A DNA stretch of 64,000 nucleotides from Acutalibacter muris (GCF_002201475.1 NZ_CP021422.1:2914001-2978000); one strand, 5' to 3'; counted from the first letter of the stretch, positions 35,518-44,258 are shown. Numbers and translations: made by a program. The notes: a model not told the origin generated them from the sequence alone.

Positions 35518-36519
35518 TTACTTGTTCTCCTGATCGCCTACCTCCATGGGGTACTTGCGCATATAGGAGATAAGCTCGTCCACAGTGGTGAACGCCAGCC
35601 CGGTCACCGTGTCCGCCGCGCCGTAGTAGATGGTGATACGGCCGTTCTCCGGGTCCGTCAGGGTGGCGCAGGGGAAGGTCACGTTGGGCACGTCCCCGGT
35701 GAGCTCGTAGTCCACCTCGGGTCCGAACACATAGAAGCGGCCGCGCTCCTTCACTATCCAGGGGCGGTCAATGTCCAGAAGGGCCGTGCCGAAGCGGTAC
35801 ACAAAGCCGTTGCAGGAGTTCAAAACGCCGTGGTAGATCATCAGCCAGCCCTCGTCGGTCTCGATGGGTGTGGGCCCGGGACCTACCTTCTTTGACTGCC
35901 AGCCGTTGGCCGTGCCGAACAGCCAGCGGTGCTTGCCCCAGTAGCAGAGGTCCGGGGATTCGCTGTAGAAGATATCGCCGAAGGGTGTATGGCCGGTGTC
36001 GCTGGGGCGGCTGACCATGGCATAGTTGCCGTTTATCCTTCTGGGGAACAGCACGCCGTTGCGGTTGTAGGGCAAAAAGGCGTTCTCCAGCTGGTGGAAG
36101 GTCTTGAAGTTCTCGGTCCAGCCGATGCCGATGGTGGGGCCGTGATAGCCGTTGCACCAGGTAATATAGTATTTGCCGTCGATAAAGCAGACCCTGGGGT
36201 CATAGCGGTACTCCTTACGGATAACGTCCTTCTCACCCTCGAACACAATGGGGTCATGATTGATGTCCCAGTGTATGCCGTCCTTGGAGAAGCCCGCGAA
36301 GATATCCATCTCCACCCCCCTGTTGTCGCAGCGGAACACTCCGGCATAGCTGTCCCCGAAGGGCACCACAGCGGAGTTGAAGATGCTGTTGGAGGTGGGG
36401 ATGGCGTCGCGCTTGATGATAGGATTCTCCGTATAACGCCAAACTGGCTTGTCGTACCCCGCGGGCTTATCCTGCCAGGGCATATTTGGCAGGGCGGGCC
36501 TGCCGATGATCTTTGCCAT
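35518..36519 (-). CDS. GH130 beta-mannoside phosphorylase
   Basis: Glycoside hydrolase family 130, 333 residues from the ATG at 36519 (AAGGAG 8 nt upstream). Five-bladed propeller motifs: [36 protein letters not shown] (with the catalytic Asp), [30 protein letters not shown] and [12 protein letters not shown]. The family phosphorolyses beta-1,4-mannosyl-glucose or mannooligosaccharides to mannose-1-phosphate. Which of the two is unclear, and no mannan transporter or epimerase is beside it. Confidence 0.92.
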   Translation of the reverse strand: MAKIIGRPALPNMPWQDKPAGYDKPVWRYTENPIIKRDAIPTSNSIFNSAVVPFGDSYAGVFRCDNRGVEMDIFAGFSKDGIHWDINHDPIVFEGEKDVIRKEYRYDPRVCFIDGKYYITWCNGYHGPTIGIGWTENFKTFHQLENAFLPYNRNGVLFPRRINGNYAMVSRPSDTGHTPFGDIFYSESPDLCYWGKHRWLFGTANGWQSKKVGPGPTPIETDEGWLMIYHGVLNSCNGFVYRFGTALLDIDRPWIVKERGRFYVFGPEVDYELTGDVPNVTFPCATLTDPENGRITIYYGAADTVTGLAFTTVDELISYMRKYPMEVGDQENK

Positions 36520-36667
36520 AGAGATCACTCCTTAAAATAAAAATCCGATCCTATCCGGGTTCACCCGGACTTCAAATTCATTATACCGCATATGCTCCCG
36601 GAAAGAAAGCAATTTTTTGGCAAAAAGTCCAATTTTTTCAAAATTCCCGAATTTTTAAGAATTTCAT

Positions 36668-36696
36668 TTGACAAACGCACCCAAATAGGGTACAAT
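36668..36696 (+). promoter_or_regulatory. promoter of tRNA-Arg
   Basis: TTGACA (36668-36673), 17-nt spacer, TACAAT (36691-36696), 12 nt before the tRNA. Confidence 0.85.
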
Positions 36697-36708
36697 AATA
36701 AAGTAAAA

Positions 36709-36783
36709 GCCTCCTTAGTTAAATGGATATAATAAGCCCCTCCTAAGGGCTAGTTGAGGGTTCGATTCCCCCAGGGGGTGCCA
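36709..36783 (+). tRNA. tRNA-Arg (anticodon CCT)
   Basis: 75-nt cloverleaf with encoded CCA. Acceptor stem GCCTCCT / AGGGGGT (with G-T wobbles), anticodon stem AGCCC / GGGCT around loop CTCCTAA, anticodon CCT, T-loop TTCGATT. The D-arm AGTTAAATGGATATAA is the form seen in Bacillota tRNA-Arg(CCT). Reads AGG codons. Confidence 0.93.
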
Positions 36784-36808
36784 CTGACATTACCTTACGG
36801 TAAATCGC

Positions 36809-36846
36809 CAAAAGCTCCTGAGATTTCTAAATCTCAGGAGCTTTTG
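36809..36846 (+). terminator. terminator after tRNA-Arg
   Basis: Long stem AAAAGCTCCTGAGATTT / AATCTCAGGAGCTTTT with a 3-nt loop, followed by GGTGTATTTTG. Confidence 0.85.
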
Positions 36847-36938
36847 GTGTATTTTGCTCCATCTGGTACGAACATATAGAAGGTCGAAAAAATGCAGAAA
36901 CTGCTTTACGTAAGCAACAGCCGGGACTTCACCGAGCG

Positions 36939-37100
36939 GGGGATATCAACGAGGACAAGTATTTCTCCCCTGTGAACAAGATGCTGGAGCAAGGCCGGAA
37001 GATCGCGAATATAATCCACAACTAGGCTAAGCTAGAGAAACAGGTAAATCCCACGTTTGTGGCCTTTGTGGTGCTGGAGAAGCCTAACGGGGAGCAATAA
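36939..37100 (+). pseudogene. decayed coding fragment beside tRNA-Arg
   Basis: A frame of about 53 codons with an internal TAG at 37023, ending at TAA 37098. It reads GDINEDKYFSPVNKMLEQG and continues RKIANIIHN, then after the stop KLEKQVNPTFVAFVVLEKPN. A second fragment in another frame (LLYVSNSRDFTERG, 36901-36942) precedes it, so at least one frameshift and one nonsense change occurred. Family not recognised; its position at a tRNA 3' end suggests a mobile-element relic. Confidence 0.45.
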
Positions 37101-37541
37101 ATACAGCAGATAGCGAGCCTTTTGGGGGTTCGCTTTTCTTTTGGTTTTTGCCGTATAACCCCGTCTCCATCTTGTCCGCTATCCTCCGGCGGTTCTCGTC
37201 CAGGAGGCATTAGCAGACTTCACCCAACCTATAAGCGTACCAGAAAAGGACAAGTCCTCTCTGTTTTGCCACAAATATCTGTTTCCGGCTCCCTGATAAT
37301 TTCAAAGGCGGACAGTCGCGGTGCAAGAATAGCCAGAATTGCATTTACTACATAAATCGCCTGCTCAAAGAGGAGGGACGGTATGAAAGCCGCGCCAAAT
37401 AAGCTTGCAAACCATGAGGTCACCTCTTCAATACGATTTTACTCCTTGGGGAGTACAATATCAAGGGAGCCTCCTGCTGGACTCAGCTCCGAAGTGGAAA
37501 CCTTTTTATATATAGAAACCCGCTCAGCGGCCGCTCCAGTG
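37101..37541. other. gene-poor relic region
   Basis: No convincing gene. The only coding-like piece is a minus-strand frame at 37229-37423 with hydrophobic stretches (FGAAFIPSLLFEQAIYVV) but no ribosome-binding site or known match. Base composition is less GC-rich than the neighbours. Likely the rest of the decayed element next to the tRNA. Confidence 0.4.
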
Positions 37542-37569
37542 TTGACTTTTGGGTTTTGGGTGGTATAAT
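37542..37569 (+). promoter_or_regulatory. promoter of the M18 aminopeptidase gene
   Basis: TTGACT (37542-37547), 16-nt spacer, TATAAT (37564-37569), 35 nt before the start codon. Confidence 0.8.
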
Positions 37570-37603
37570 AGGTCTTGAGAATCCAAAGAAAAGAGGTAAA
37601 AAT

Positions 37604-39010
37604 ATGGAAGAAAATAAAAAGACAGAGGTCCAGGAGCTCTGTGAAAAGCTTCTGATGGACCGGGCCAAGCCCGCAAGAGAGGCCGCCCTTCGGCACGCGG
37701 CGAAGGCCATGGATTTTGCGGAGGGGTATAAGGACTTCATCACCGCCGCCAAGACCGAGCGCGAGGCTGTGGACTGGACCGTGACCGCTGCAAAGGCGGC
37801 TGGCTTTACAGAGTTCGACCCCATGAAGAAGTACAGCGCCGGAGACAAGGTGTACTATAATAACCGGGGCAAGGCCATGTGCCTGGCGGTTATCGGCAAA
37901 AACGGCGCAAAGGACGGCGTGCGTATAGCCGCCGCCCATATCGACAGCCCCCGGATTGACTTAAAGCCCCTCCCCCTATACGAGAGCGGTGAGCTGGCCT
38001 TACTCAAGACCCACTATTACGGCGGCATAAAGAAGTACCAGTGGACGGCTATCCCCCTGTCCCTGCACGGCAAGATAGTGAAGAAGGACGGCAGCGAGGT
38101 CACCTTGAACGTGGGCGAGAACCCCGGGGACCCCCAGTTCTGCATAACCGACATATTGCCCCACCTGGGCAAGGACCAGACGGCGAAGAAGCTGGGCGAG
38201 GCCTTTACCGGCGAGGATCTGAACGTGCTCATCGGCAGCCTGCCCCTCTCTGAGGAGGGGGAGCAGCTTTACAAGCTGAACGTCATGAAGCTTCTGAACG
38301 AGCAGTACGGCCTTGTGGAGAGCGACCTTATCTCCGCCGAGCTGGAGTTTGTGCCCGCCTTCCCCGCCACGGATATCGGCTTCGACCGCAGCATGGTGGG
38401 GGCTTACGGCCATGACGACCGTGTGTGCGCATACCCGGCCGTGCAGGCCCTGTTTGCCAGCGAGGCCCCGGAGAAGACCTCTATCGTGTGCCTGGCGGAC
38501 AAGGAGGAGATTGGCTCCGTGGGCAACACTGGGCTGTGCTCCGAGTACCTCAACTACTTTGTCTGCGACCTCTCAAGGGCCGAGGGCCTTGAGCCCCAGC
38601 ACGTTTGGAGCAGATCAAACTGCCTTTCCGCCGACGTAACCGCAGCCTTTGACCCCACCTACGCCTCCGCCTATGAGCCGGGCAACTCCACCTACCTTAA
38701 CCGGGGCGTGGGCATTGCCAAGTACACCGGCTCCAGGGGCAAGGGCGGCAGCAACGACGCTTCGGCGGAGTTTTTGGGCTGGGTGCGCCGGGTGCTGGAC
38801 AAGGCCGGGGTCCTCTGGCAGATAGGCGAGCTGGGCAAGGTGGACCAGGGCGGCGGCGGCACCGTGGCGCTGGACATCTCCCGCCTTAACGCCGACGTTA
38901 TTGACATCGGCGTGCCGGTGCTCAGTATGCACGCCCCCTTCGAGGTCATCTCCAAGGTGGACCTGTACGCGGCCTATCAGGCGTTCAAGGCCTATTTTGA
39001 GGCGGAGTAA
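37604..39010 (+). CDS. M18-family aminopeptidase
   Basis: Zinc aminopeptidase of the aspartyl-aminopeptidase/LAP4 family, forming tetrahedral dodecamers in relatives. 468 residues from the ATG at 37604 (GAGGTAAAAAT upstream). Metal and catalytic segments: AAHIDSPRIDLKP near 100, ADKEEIGSVGNTG near 300 (the EE pair), SYDxxx-type FDPTYA near 350, and SMHAPFEVISKVD near 440. It removes acidic or hydrophobic N-terminal residues in the cytoplasm. Confidence 0.94.
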   Translation: MEENKKTEVQELCEKLLMDRAKPAREAALRHAAKAMDFAEGYKDFITAAKTEREAVDWTVTAAKAAGFTEFDPMKKYSAGDKVYYNNRGKAMCLAVIGKNGAKDGVRIAAAHIDSPRIDLKPLPLYESGELALLKTHYYGGIKKYQWTAIPLSLHGKIVKKDGSEVTLNVGENPGDPQFCITDILPHLGKDQTAKKLGEAFTGEDLNVLIGSLPLSEEGEQLYKLNVMKLLNEQYGLVESDLISAELEFVPAFPATDIGFDRSMVGAYGHDDRVCAYPAVQALFASEAPEKTSIVCLADKEEIGSVGNTGLCSEYLNYFVCDLSRAEGLEPQHVWSRSNCLSADVTAAFDPTYASAYEPGNSTYLNRGVGIAKYTGSRGKGGSNDASAEFLGWVRRVLDKAGVLWQIGELGKVDQGGGGTVALDISRLNADVIDIGVPVLSMHAPFEVISKVDLYAAYQAFKAYFEAE

Positions 39011-39024
39011 AACAGTATAAAGCA

Positions 39025-39062
39025 AAAGCGGTGCGGGAACAGCTCCTGCACCGCTTTACTTT
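39025..39062 (+). terminator. terminator after the M18 aminopeptidase gene
   Basis: Stem AAAGCGGTGC / GCACCGCTTT with an imperfect GGGAAC-AGCTCCT top, followed by ACTTTTT. Confidence 0.85.
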
Positions 39063-39074
39063 TTGGACGGGGAC

Positions 39075-39170
39075 TTATACGTACTTTACCGCCGTGCCGC
39101 AGACCATCACCCCGGCGGCCCCAACCCCCGCAAGCTTAAAGGCCAGCTTGACCGGCCTCGTTACTTCCTC
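39075..39170 (-). pseudogene. short reading-frame tail overlapping the uraA end
   Basis: On the minus strand, in another frame than uraA, a 31-codon stretch reads [19 protein letters not shown] and ends VCGTAVKYV before TAA at 39075. It looks coding (hydrophobic repeat-free end of a small protein) but lacks a start. It may be the 3' scrap of a lost gene; no firm family. Confidence 0.25.
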
Positions 39171-40576
39171 TTACGCTCCGGCACAACCTCGGACTTGTCC
39201 ACCGAGTGGGCCACCAGCCCAGGCTCGGCGGGCTCCCTGTCGGGTATCGCCAGATTCAGGATAATGCCCACGATTATCCCAAGACCGATATTCGTGAAGT
39301 TAAAGGTGGCGTTGCCTATCACCGCCCCGCCGATGGCCAGCACCAGCATGACAGCCGCTATGCACAGGTTGCGGTTCTTGGTGAAGTCCACGTGGTTTTC
39401 CACCAGGGTCCTAAGGCCCACCGACGCTATCATGCCGTACAGCACTATGCACGCCCCGCCCAGCACGCAGTTGGGCACCGACTGGATGACCCCGATGGCT
39501 TTGCCGAAGAAGCTGACAACGAGGGCGACAAGCGCCGCTATCCGCAGGGACGCGGGGTTATAGTTGCCCGTGGCGGCCAGCACGGCGGTGTTCTCGCTGT
39601 AAGTGGTGTTGGGAGGTCCACCCACCAAGCCCGCGAAGACCGTTGCAAGGCCGTCGCCCAGCATGGTGCGGTGCAGTCCCGGGTCCTGGGTGAAGTCCTT
39701 GCCCACCACAGCGCCGTTGGCGTACACGTCCCCCACGTGCTCCACGCAGGTGACTATGGCGATGGGAGCTATCATGCCGATGGCAGTGATGTTGAAGCTG
39801 GGCAGGACGAAGTGGGGCACCTGAACCCAGTCATAGTCGGCGATGACCCCGGTGTTCATCAGGGCCGCCGGGGCTATGCCGGTCTTTGTGAGGATAAGGG
39901 ACAGCACATAGCCGCCCACCAGGGCGATGACGATGGAGCTCATCTTCACCATGCCACGGCCGCAGCTGGACAGCACCACCGCCGTCAGGCAGACCACAGC
40001 CGCCAGGATCCACGCCCAGACGTATGTGGGCATATCGTACCCTTCGCCGAAGATGGGAAGGGCGCTGCCGTCGGGGCCGTACTGGGTCTGGATGTTGTTG
40101 ATGGCCGAGGAGGCCAGATTCAGGCCGATAAGGGTTATACCCACACCCCGGACCACCGGGGGGAAGAGCTTGTCAATAAGCCCTCTGCCAAAGAGCCTGA
40201 TGATAAGGGCCAGCAAGAGGTAAAAGGCTCCCGCCGCGATAATGCCCCCCATGGCCGCGGAGACCTGTTCATCATAGGTGGCCCCGAAGCTCTGGTTGCC
40301 TATGACCCCGCAGAGGGCCGAGATAAAGGCGAAGGAGCTGCCAAGGAAGGTAGGCATACGCCCGCCGGTGCACAGGTGGAAGATAAGGGTACCGCAGCCC
40401 GCGCAGAACAGAGCCACGCCCACGTCCAGGCCCGTCAGCAGGGGCACCAGGATGGTGGCGCAGCTCATGGCAAAGGCGTGCTGGAACCCCAGCGCCAGCG
40501 CCTTTTTCGCCCCCAGCTTCTCATATTCCTCCGACCGGGGGAACAACAGGCGGTTGAGCTTTTTAAGTAATTCCAT
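39161..40576 (-). CDS. uraA: uracil/xanthine permease (NCS2 family)
   Basis: Nucleobase:cation symporter-2 family transporter, 471 residues, about 14 membrane segments. Conserved pieces: [18 protein letters not shown] near residue 30, [12 protein letters not shown] near 75, a substrate-binding [19 protein letters not shown] near 285 and [16 protein letters not shown] near 320, which fits UraA-type uracil specificity. Own promoter upstream. Confidence 0.92.
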   Translation of the reverse strand: MELLKKLNRLLFPRSEEYEKLGAKKALALGFQHAFAMSCATILVPLLTGLDVGVALFCAGCGTLIFHLCTGGRMPTFLGSSFAFISALCGVIGNQSFGATYDEQVSAAMGGIIAAGAFYLLLALIIRLFGRGLIDKLFPPVVRGVGITLIGLNLASSAINNIQTQYGPDGSALPIFGEGYDMPTYVWAWILAAVVCLTAVVLSSCGRGMVKMSSIVIALVGGYVLSLILTKTGIAPAALMNTGVIADYDWVQVPHFVLPSFNITAIGMIAPIAIVTCVEHVGDVYANGAVVGKDFTQDPGLHRTMLGDGLATVFAGLVGGPPNTTYSENTAVLAATGNYNPASLRIAALVALVVSFFGKAIGVIQSVPNCVLGGACIVLYGMIASVGLRTLVENHVDFTKNRNLCIAAVMLVLAIGGAVIGNATFNFTNIGLGIIVGIILNLAIPDREPAEPGLVAHSVDKSEVVPERKRK

Positions 40577-40620
40577 TTTTTGACCTCCTCTATTCTTTTT
40601 ATAAAAGCTTAAACGGCCTA

Positions 40621-40649
40621 ATTGTAGCAGAGTGGGAGGCGTTTGTCAA
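40621..40649 (-). promoter_or_regulatory. promoter of uraA
   Basis: Minus strand TTGACA (40644-40649), 17-nt spacer, TACAAT (40621-40626). Confidence 0.85.
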
Positions 40650-40714
40650 TGGGGATATGAACAAATTGTGAAGAAATTTAGGGAAACCGGGAGCTTACCG
40701 TCATACCCGGCCCT

Positions 40715-40756
40715 AATAGTAAACTTCGTTAACTATAGTTATCGAAGTTTACTATT
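40715..40756. repeat. 42-nt near-perfect palindrome at the cotJC breakpoint
   Basis: AATAGTAAACTTCG on the left and CGAAGTTTACTATT on the right flank a TTAACTATAGTTAT centre; only one base pair in the whole 42 nt fails to match. It starts 2 nt after the stop codon of the truncated cotJC. Two arms round a short AT-rich core is the shape of tyrosine-recombinase sites, but it could also be a hairpin or an element end. Confidence 0.85.
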
Positions 40757-40757
40757 A

Positions 40758-40868
40758 TCACCTTGCGCACCATGGTCCGCCATACTGTGTCATAATGATC
40801 TTTGCCAGCTTCGGATTCGGGTTCTTTATGCGCACGGGGTGCTGCAAACGCTTTTCGTATACAAACAT
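40758..40868 (-). pseudogene. cotJC: truncated spore-coat protein CotJC
   Basis: 36 codons starting at ATG 40868, which overlaps the cotJB stop (TAATG). The N-terminus MFVYEKRLQHPVRIKNPNP and KLAKIIMTQYGGP is that of CotJC, a manganese-catalase-like coat protein of about 190-200 residues. After YGGP the frame reads WCAR and stops at TGA (40758), right beside the 42-nt palindrome. The metal-binding four-helix part is absent from the DNA that follows, so the product cannot be an enzyme. Confidence 0.85.
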
Positions 40869-41128
40869 TACTCGTTATCCTCCCTTTCCCACGGCCAGGG
40901 GCCGTTTATCCAATCCCAGCGGCTGGTGTCCCGGCTCAGCTCGTTCAGAGGGCCGAAGGCCTCCTCGTATTCCCGGACCTGCTGGCTGAGACGCTGGCGG
41001 TACTCCTCCAACCGGCGGGCGGCTTCGCAGTTATTGGGGTGGGTATCCAGGAAAAGGTGCAGCTCCCAGCAGGCGAACTGCATGGCGCTTATCTTGCGGC
41101 GCAGGGCCTGCCTGGTGTTTTCGCTCAT
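40868..41128 (-). CDS. cotJB: spore coat protein CotJB
   Basis: 86 residues with the family pattern: helical N-terminus (RRKISAMQFACWELHLFLDT), HPNNCEAARRLEEY, YEEAFGPLNELS and the aromatic end WDWINGPWPWE. Second gene of cotJABC; overlaps cotJA by 4 nt (ATGA). In Bacillus the operon is expressed in the mother cell under SigE. Confidence 0.9.
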   Translation of the reverse strand: MSENTRQALRRKISAMQFACWELHLFLDTHPNNCEAARRLEEYRQRLSQQVREYEEAFGPLNELSRDTSRWDWINGPWPWEREDNE

Positions 41129-41319
41129 CGGGGCTCGCCCCCTCTCCTGCCATAAAAGGGCTTATCCAGCACAGGGAAAAGGGTCCCGGTGTCCAGGGCC
41201 CGCTCGGCGCTGTGCAGGGTGCTGCTCCACTGCTGGTAGGGCACGTAGGCCATAGCGGGCACCGGGTCCGTCGGAAGGGGCGTGGGGTCCGGGCCACAGT
41301 GCTCTAATTTATCTGTCAT
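41125..41319 (-). CDS. cotJA: spore coat associated protein CotJA
   Basis: 64 residues. PVPAMAYVPYQQWSSTLHS followed by ALDTGTLFPVLDKPF is the CotJA signature. ATG 41319 has AGAGGAG 8 nt upstream; an earlier ATG at 41337 has none. First gene of the cotJ operon; a terminator separates it from the repressor gene upstream on the same strand. Confidence 0.9.
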   Translation of the reverse strand: MTDKLEHCGPDPTPLPTDPVPAMAYVPYQQWSSTLHSAERALDTGTLFPVLDKPFYGRRGGEPR

Positions 41320-41345
41320 AGTTTGAGCTCCTCTCATAAAATGCT

Positions 41346-41360
41346 CGGGGATTGTCCCCG
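41346..41360 (-). terminator. terminator after the S24 repressor gene
   Basis: Stem CGGGGA / TCCCCG with a 3-nt loop, then AGCATTTTATG in the minus direction. It lies 9 nt after the repressor stop and before cotJA. Confidence 0.6.
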
Positions 41361-41368
41361 GTACTATT

Positions 41369-42118
41369 TTATGCGAAGGGGCTTTTTATGTGACGCCCTA
41401 AGGTGGAGAGCTTCCCAAGGGCCCGGCCCTGGCAGAAAAGGGCATCGTAATCGTGCACGGGTATGGGGCCGTATTTCGGGTTCAGTGACAGCAGCTCCCC
41501 CTGCCCCAGGCGTTTGATATAGCCGTCGCCGTTTAGGAAGAAGATACCGATCTCCCCCTCGTTTACGAAGCCCTCCACCCGCTCCACGAACACGATGTCG
41601 CCGTCCCTATAGGCGGGCTCCATGCTGTCGCCGTTTACCCGCACACAGAAGTGGGCTCGTTCAGGCACCAGCTCACCGGGTATCTCCAGCCGGGTGGTAT
41701 AGGCGGCGTCCACCCAGGGCTCGCCGGACCCGGCGCTTACCGCCAGGTCGTAGCAGTTGATATAGGTCACCCAGCCGTGCTTCTCCTTTTCCAGAAGCTT
41801 GGGGCGGGTCATGCGCTCATATTCCTTTTGGAGTATGGTATCCACCAGGTCCCGGCCGTGCACGTCCAAAAGCCGGTAGCGTCGCAGCTTTTCCAGCTCC
41901 TCCGGGGTGGCGGAGCCGGAGCCCTCTGTGCCCAGAAGCTGGTCCGCGGACACGTCCAGCAGGGCTATCAGCTGGCGGAGCTTATTTATATCCGGCTGGC
42001 GGCGGCCGGTCTCATATCCGCAGTAGGTGGTCTTGTCCACGCCCAGCTCCGAGGCCATTTCGGCCTGGGTCCTGCCGGAGGCGGCGCGGGCGGCTTTCAG
42101 CTGTTCGGGGAAATTCAT
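41369..42118 (-). CDS. phage-type repressor with HTH and S24 peptidase domains
   Basis: 249 residues. N-terminal XRE helix-turn-helix (RTQAEMASELGVDKTTYCGYE), then a LexA/CI-like S24 domain with the catalytic serine in VNGDSMEPAYRDGD near residue 165 and the lysine in DGYIKRLG near 205. Such repressors cleave themselves when RecA is activated. ATG 42118 has AAGGAG; the frame is open further upstream through the promoter. It faces the terminase cassette across paired operators, so it probably controls it. Confidence 0.9.
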   Translation of the reverse strand: MNFPEQLKAARAASGRTQAEMASELGVDKTTYCGYETGRRQPDINKLRQLIALLDVSADQLLGTEGSGSATPEELEKLRRYRLLDVHGRDLVDTILQKEYERMTRPKLLEKEKHGWVTYINCYDLAVSAGSGEPWVDAAYTTRLEIPGELVPERAHFCVRVNGDSMEPAYRDGDIVFVERVEGFVNEGEIGIFFLNGDGYIKRLGQGELLSLNPKYGPIPVHDYDALFCQGRALGKLSTLGRHIKSPFA

Positions 42119-42139
42119 ATTGTTCACTCCTTTATGACT

Positions 42140-42169
42140 AGTATAGCCCATGCGTATGCGTATTGTCAA
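42140..42169 (-). promoter_or_regulatory. promoter of the S24 repressor
   Basis: Minus strand TTGACA (42164-42169), 18-nt spacer, TATACT (42140-42145). Confidence 0.8.
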
Positions 42170-42186
42170 TTAAAATAGAAAACCTC

Positions 42187-42241
42187 TTGACAAAATGTCA
42201 ATTCGTCATTATAATATAATATATAGGTGACAAAACGTCAA
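42187..42241 (+). promoter_or_regulatory. cassette promoter with two operator palindromes
   Basis: TTGACA (42187-42192), 17-nt spacer, TATAAT (42210-42215), leading into the terminase cassette. Two copies of TGACAAAANGTCA, at 42188-42200 and 42228-42240, lie 40 nt apart: the first covers the -35 box, the second lies just after the start site. This is the arrangement expected for a repressed phage promoter. Confidence 0.85.
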
Positions 42242-42272
42242 TCTAATTATATTGTGCGAGGGGGAAATGACA

Positions 42273-42515
42273 ATGATGCAGACGGGTATCCGGGAGAGGT
42301 TCGACTATGGAAGGATGGCACGGGAGGCGGAGAGCGAGCGGGACAGGCTTAGGGCCATCATAAAGCGGAGAAGGGACCGGGGGCCGGCGGGCCGGGAGAG
42401 CCCCCTGGAGTGGGACCAGGGGAACCGGCGGTTTTATACCATGTACTTGGAGCAGCGCAGGAACGCCATGGAGTTTCAGCGCCGGGCCCGGGAGAGGGGC
42501 GCCAATGGGACGTAA
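42273..42515 (+). CDS. small charged protein of the phage cassette
   Basis: About 80 residues, very rich in Arg and Glu (FDYGRMAREAESERDRLRA), no recognised domain. GAGGGGG is 8 nt before the ATG at 42273; other ATGs at 42267 and 42276 are possible. It is the first gene after the cassette promoter and overlaps the next gene by 11 nt. Could be an excision-type or DNA-binding protein; unknown. Confidence 0.6.
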   Translation: MMQTGIRERFDYGRMAREAESERDRLRAIIKRRRDRGPAGRESPLEWDQGNRRFYTMYLEQRRNAMEFQRRARERGANGT

Positions 42516-42846
42516 GAAGCTTAGCGGGAAGAGGTATTCGGACCTTTGCGAGAGCTACTTTCTCCAGTGCGGCAGAGAGGGGCGGCACCCCTCTCTGCCA
42601 GGGCTGGCCCTGGCCCTGGGCATGGACAGCCGGGAGGAGCTGGAGCGGCTGGCGGCAGAGAGCCGGGGCGGCGGCGCGGCGGCGGTGCGCCGGGCCATTA
42701 CCCGGGTGGAGGAGTTCAACGTCCAGTCGGCCTTTCAGAAGGACACGGCCCAGAGCGCAAAGTTTATTTTGCAGTGCGGCTTCGGTTATGGGGAGAAGCG
42801 GGGCAAAAAGGACCGGGAGGACATAAAGGTGGAGATTGAGGAATGA
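42505..42846 (+). CDS. phage terminase small subunit-like protein
   Basis: 113 residues: an N-terminal helix-turn-helix-like part (YSDLCESYFLQCGREGRHPS ... GLALALGMD), then AITRVEEFNVQSAFQKDT and KFILQCGFGYGEKR, a pattern seen in small terminase/DNA-packaging proteins beside TerL. Coupled to the large subunit by an ATGA overlap. Small subunits recognise the packaging site; what this one would bind is unknown. Confidence 0.7.
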   Translation: MGRKKLSGKRYSDLCESYFLQCGREGRHPSLPGLALALGMDSREELERLAAESRGGGAAAVRRAITRVEEFNVQSAFQKDTAQSAKFILQCGFGYGEKRGKKDREDIKVEIEE

Positions 42847-44243
42847 GGGTGACGATACCGAGGGGGGCGTTTAACCCGGTGTACCTGCCCTTGCTGCGGG
42901 AGGAGGAGAGCCGGTATCTGGTGCTGTACGGTGGGGCGGGCAGCGGCAAGAGCGTGTTCGCGGCCCAGCGGCTGCTGATAAGACTGCTGGAGCAGCCGGG
43001 GAGGAATCTTCTGGTGGCAAGGGCCGTGGCGGCGGCGCACAGGGACTCCACCTATGCGCTGTTCAAGCAGGTCATCGGGAGATGGGGGCTGGAGGAGGTG
43101 TTTCAGTGCATGGACGGAGAGCCGCGCATTTGCTGCGTGAACGGCGGCGAGATCATCTTCAAGGGCCTGACGGACCCGGAGAAGCTGAAGTCCGTCACCT
43201 TTTCCGGGGGAGAGCTGACGGACGTGTGGATAGAGGAGGCCTCGGAGCTTGGCGAGGGGCAGTTCAACCAGCTGGACCTGCGGCTGAGGGGGCGGGGACT
43301 CAAAAAGCAGATGACCCTGACCTTTAACCCGGTGTCCTCTGAGCACTGGATTAAAAGGCGGTTCTTCGACCGTGAGGACCAGCGGGCCAGGGTGCTGAAG
43401 ACTACCTATAGGGACAACCTGTTCCTGGACGGGGACTACCGGCGGACCTTAGAGGGGTATAGGGAGAGCGACCCCTACTACTATCAGGTGTACTGCCTGG
43501 GAGAGTGGGGCGTTTTGGGCGGCGGCGTCTTCCATCCGGGAAAGGTGGCCGGGCGGCTGAGGGACGCGCCGGAGCCGGCGGAGAGAGGCGAGTTTGCCTT
43601 TGAGACCGGGTACGACGGGGCGGTGGGCCGGGTGCTGATGCGGGAGGAGAGCGTGAGCTTCGCCCGGCAGGAGAGCGGCTGTGTGTCCGTATACAGTCCC
43701 CCGGAGCCCGGGCGGGAATATGTTGTCGGCGGGGACACCGCCGGGGAGGGCTCGGACTATTTTGTGGCCCAGGTGCTGGACCTGGAGAGCGGGGAGCAGG
43801 TCTGCGTCCTCAGGGGGCGCATGGACGAGGACGTGTTCGCCCGACAGGTCTACTGCCTGGGGCTTTGGTACAACCGGGCTTTGCTGGCGGTGGAGTGTAA
43901 CTTTTCCAGTTATCCGCTGCGGGAGCTGGAGCGGCTGGGGTATATGAACCTGTACGTCCGGGAGGGCGGGAGGCTGGGCTTTCGCACCACGTCCAGCACA
44001 AGGCCGGTGATAATAGCGGGGCTTGTGGAGGTGGCCAGGGACCATGTGGAGTGGATAAACCACAGGGAAACCTTAAGGGAGATGCTGAGCTTTGTGCGAA
44101 ACCAGAGAGGCCGGGCCGAGGCCCAGGCCGGGGCCCATGACGACTGTGTGATGGCCCTGTGCATAGCGTACCAGGTGCGGCGGGAGCGGCAGGAGACGGA
44201 GGCCCAGTGGAGCTTTACGGTGAGCAGAACAAGGGACGAATAG
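42843..44243 (+). CDS. phage terminase large subunit, motifs intact
   Basis: 466 residues, PBSX/Terminase_3 type motor. Walker A GGAGSGKSVF at about residues 30-39, Walker B-like TDVWIEEASEL near 127, coupling motif LTFNPVS near 160. The nuclease part keeps GGDTAGEGSDYF near 298, AVECNFSSYP near 350 and AGAHDDCVMAL near 435, supplying the three acidic positions. Everything needed for ATPase and nuclease activity seems present, though no portal, capsid or tail gene follows. Confidence 0.9.
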   Translation: MRVTIPRGAFNPVYLPLLREEESRYLVLYGGAGSGKSVFAAQRLLIRLLEQPGRNLLVARAVAAAHRDSTYALFKQVIGRWGLEEVFQCMDGEPRICCVNGGEIIFKGLTDPEKLKSVTFSGGELTDVWIEEASELGEGQFNQLDLRLRGRGLKKQMTLTFNPVSSEHWIKRRFFDREDQRARVLKTTYRDNLFLDGDYRRTLEGYRESDPYYYQVYCLGEWGVLGGGVFHPGKVAGRLRDAPEPAERGEFAFETGYDGAVGRVLMREESVSFARQESGCVSVYSPPEPGREYVVGGDTAGEGSDYFVAQVLDLESGEQVCVLRGRMDEDVFARQVYCLGLWYNRALLAVECNFSSYPLRELERLGYMNLYVREGGRLGFRTTSSTRPVIIAGLVEVARDHVEWINHRETLREMLSFVRNQRGRAEAQAGAHDDCVMALCIAYQVRRERQETEAQWSFTVSRTRDE

Positions 44244-44258
44244 AGAGGGAGGTTATAA

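Noticed and set aside
37229..37423. 64-codon minus-strand gene beside the tRNA relic
   Set aside because: No ribosome-binding site and no family match; kept only as a comment on the relic region.
40715..40756. True loxP site
   Set aside because: Only the AACTTCG...CGAAGTT words agree; arm length and core differ from loxP and no Cre-like gene is in the window.
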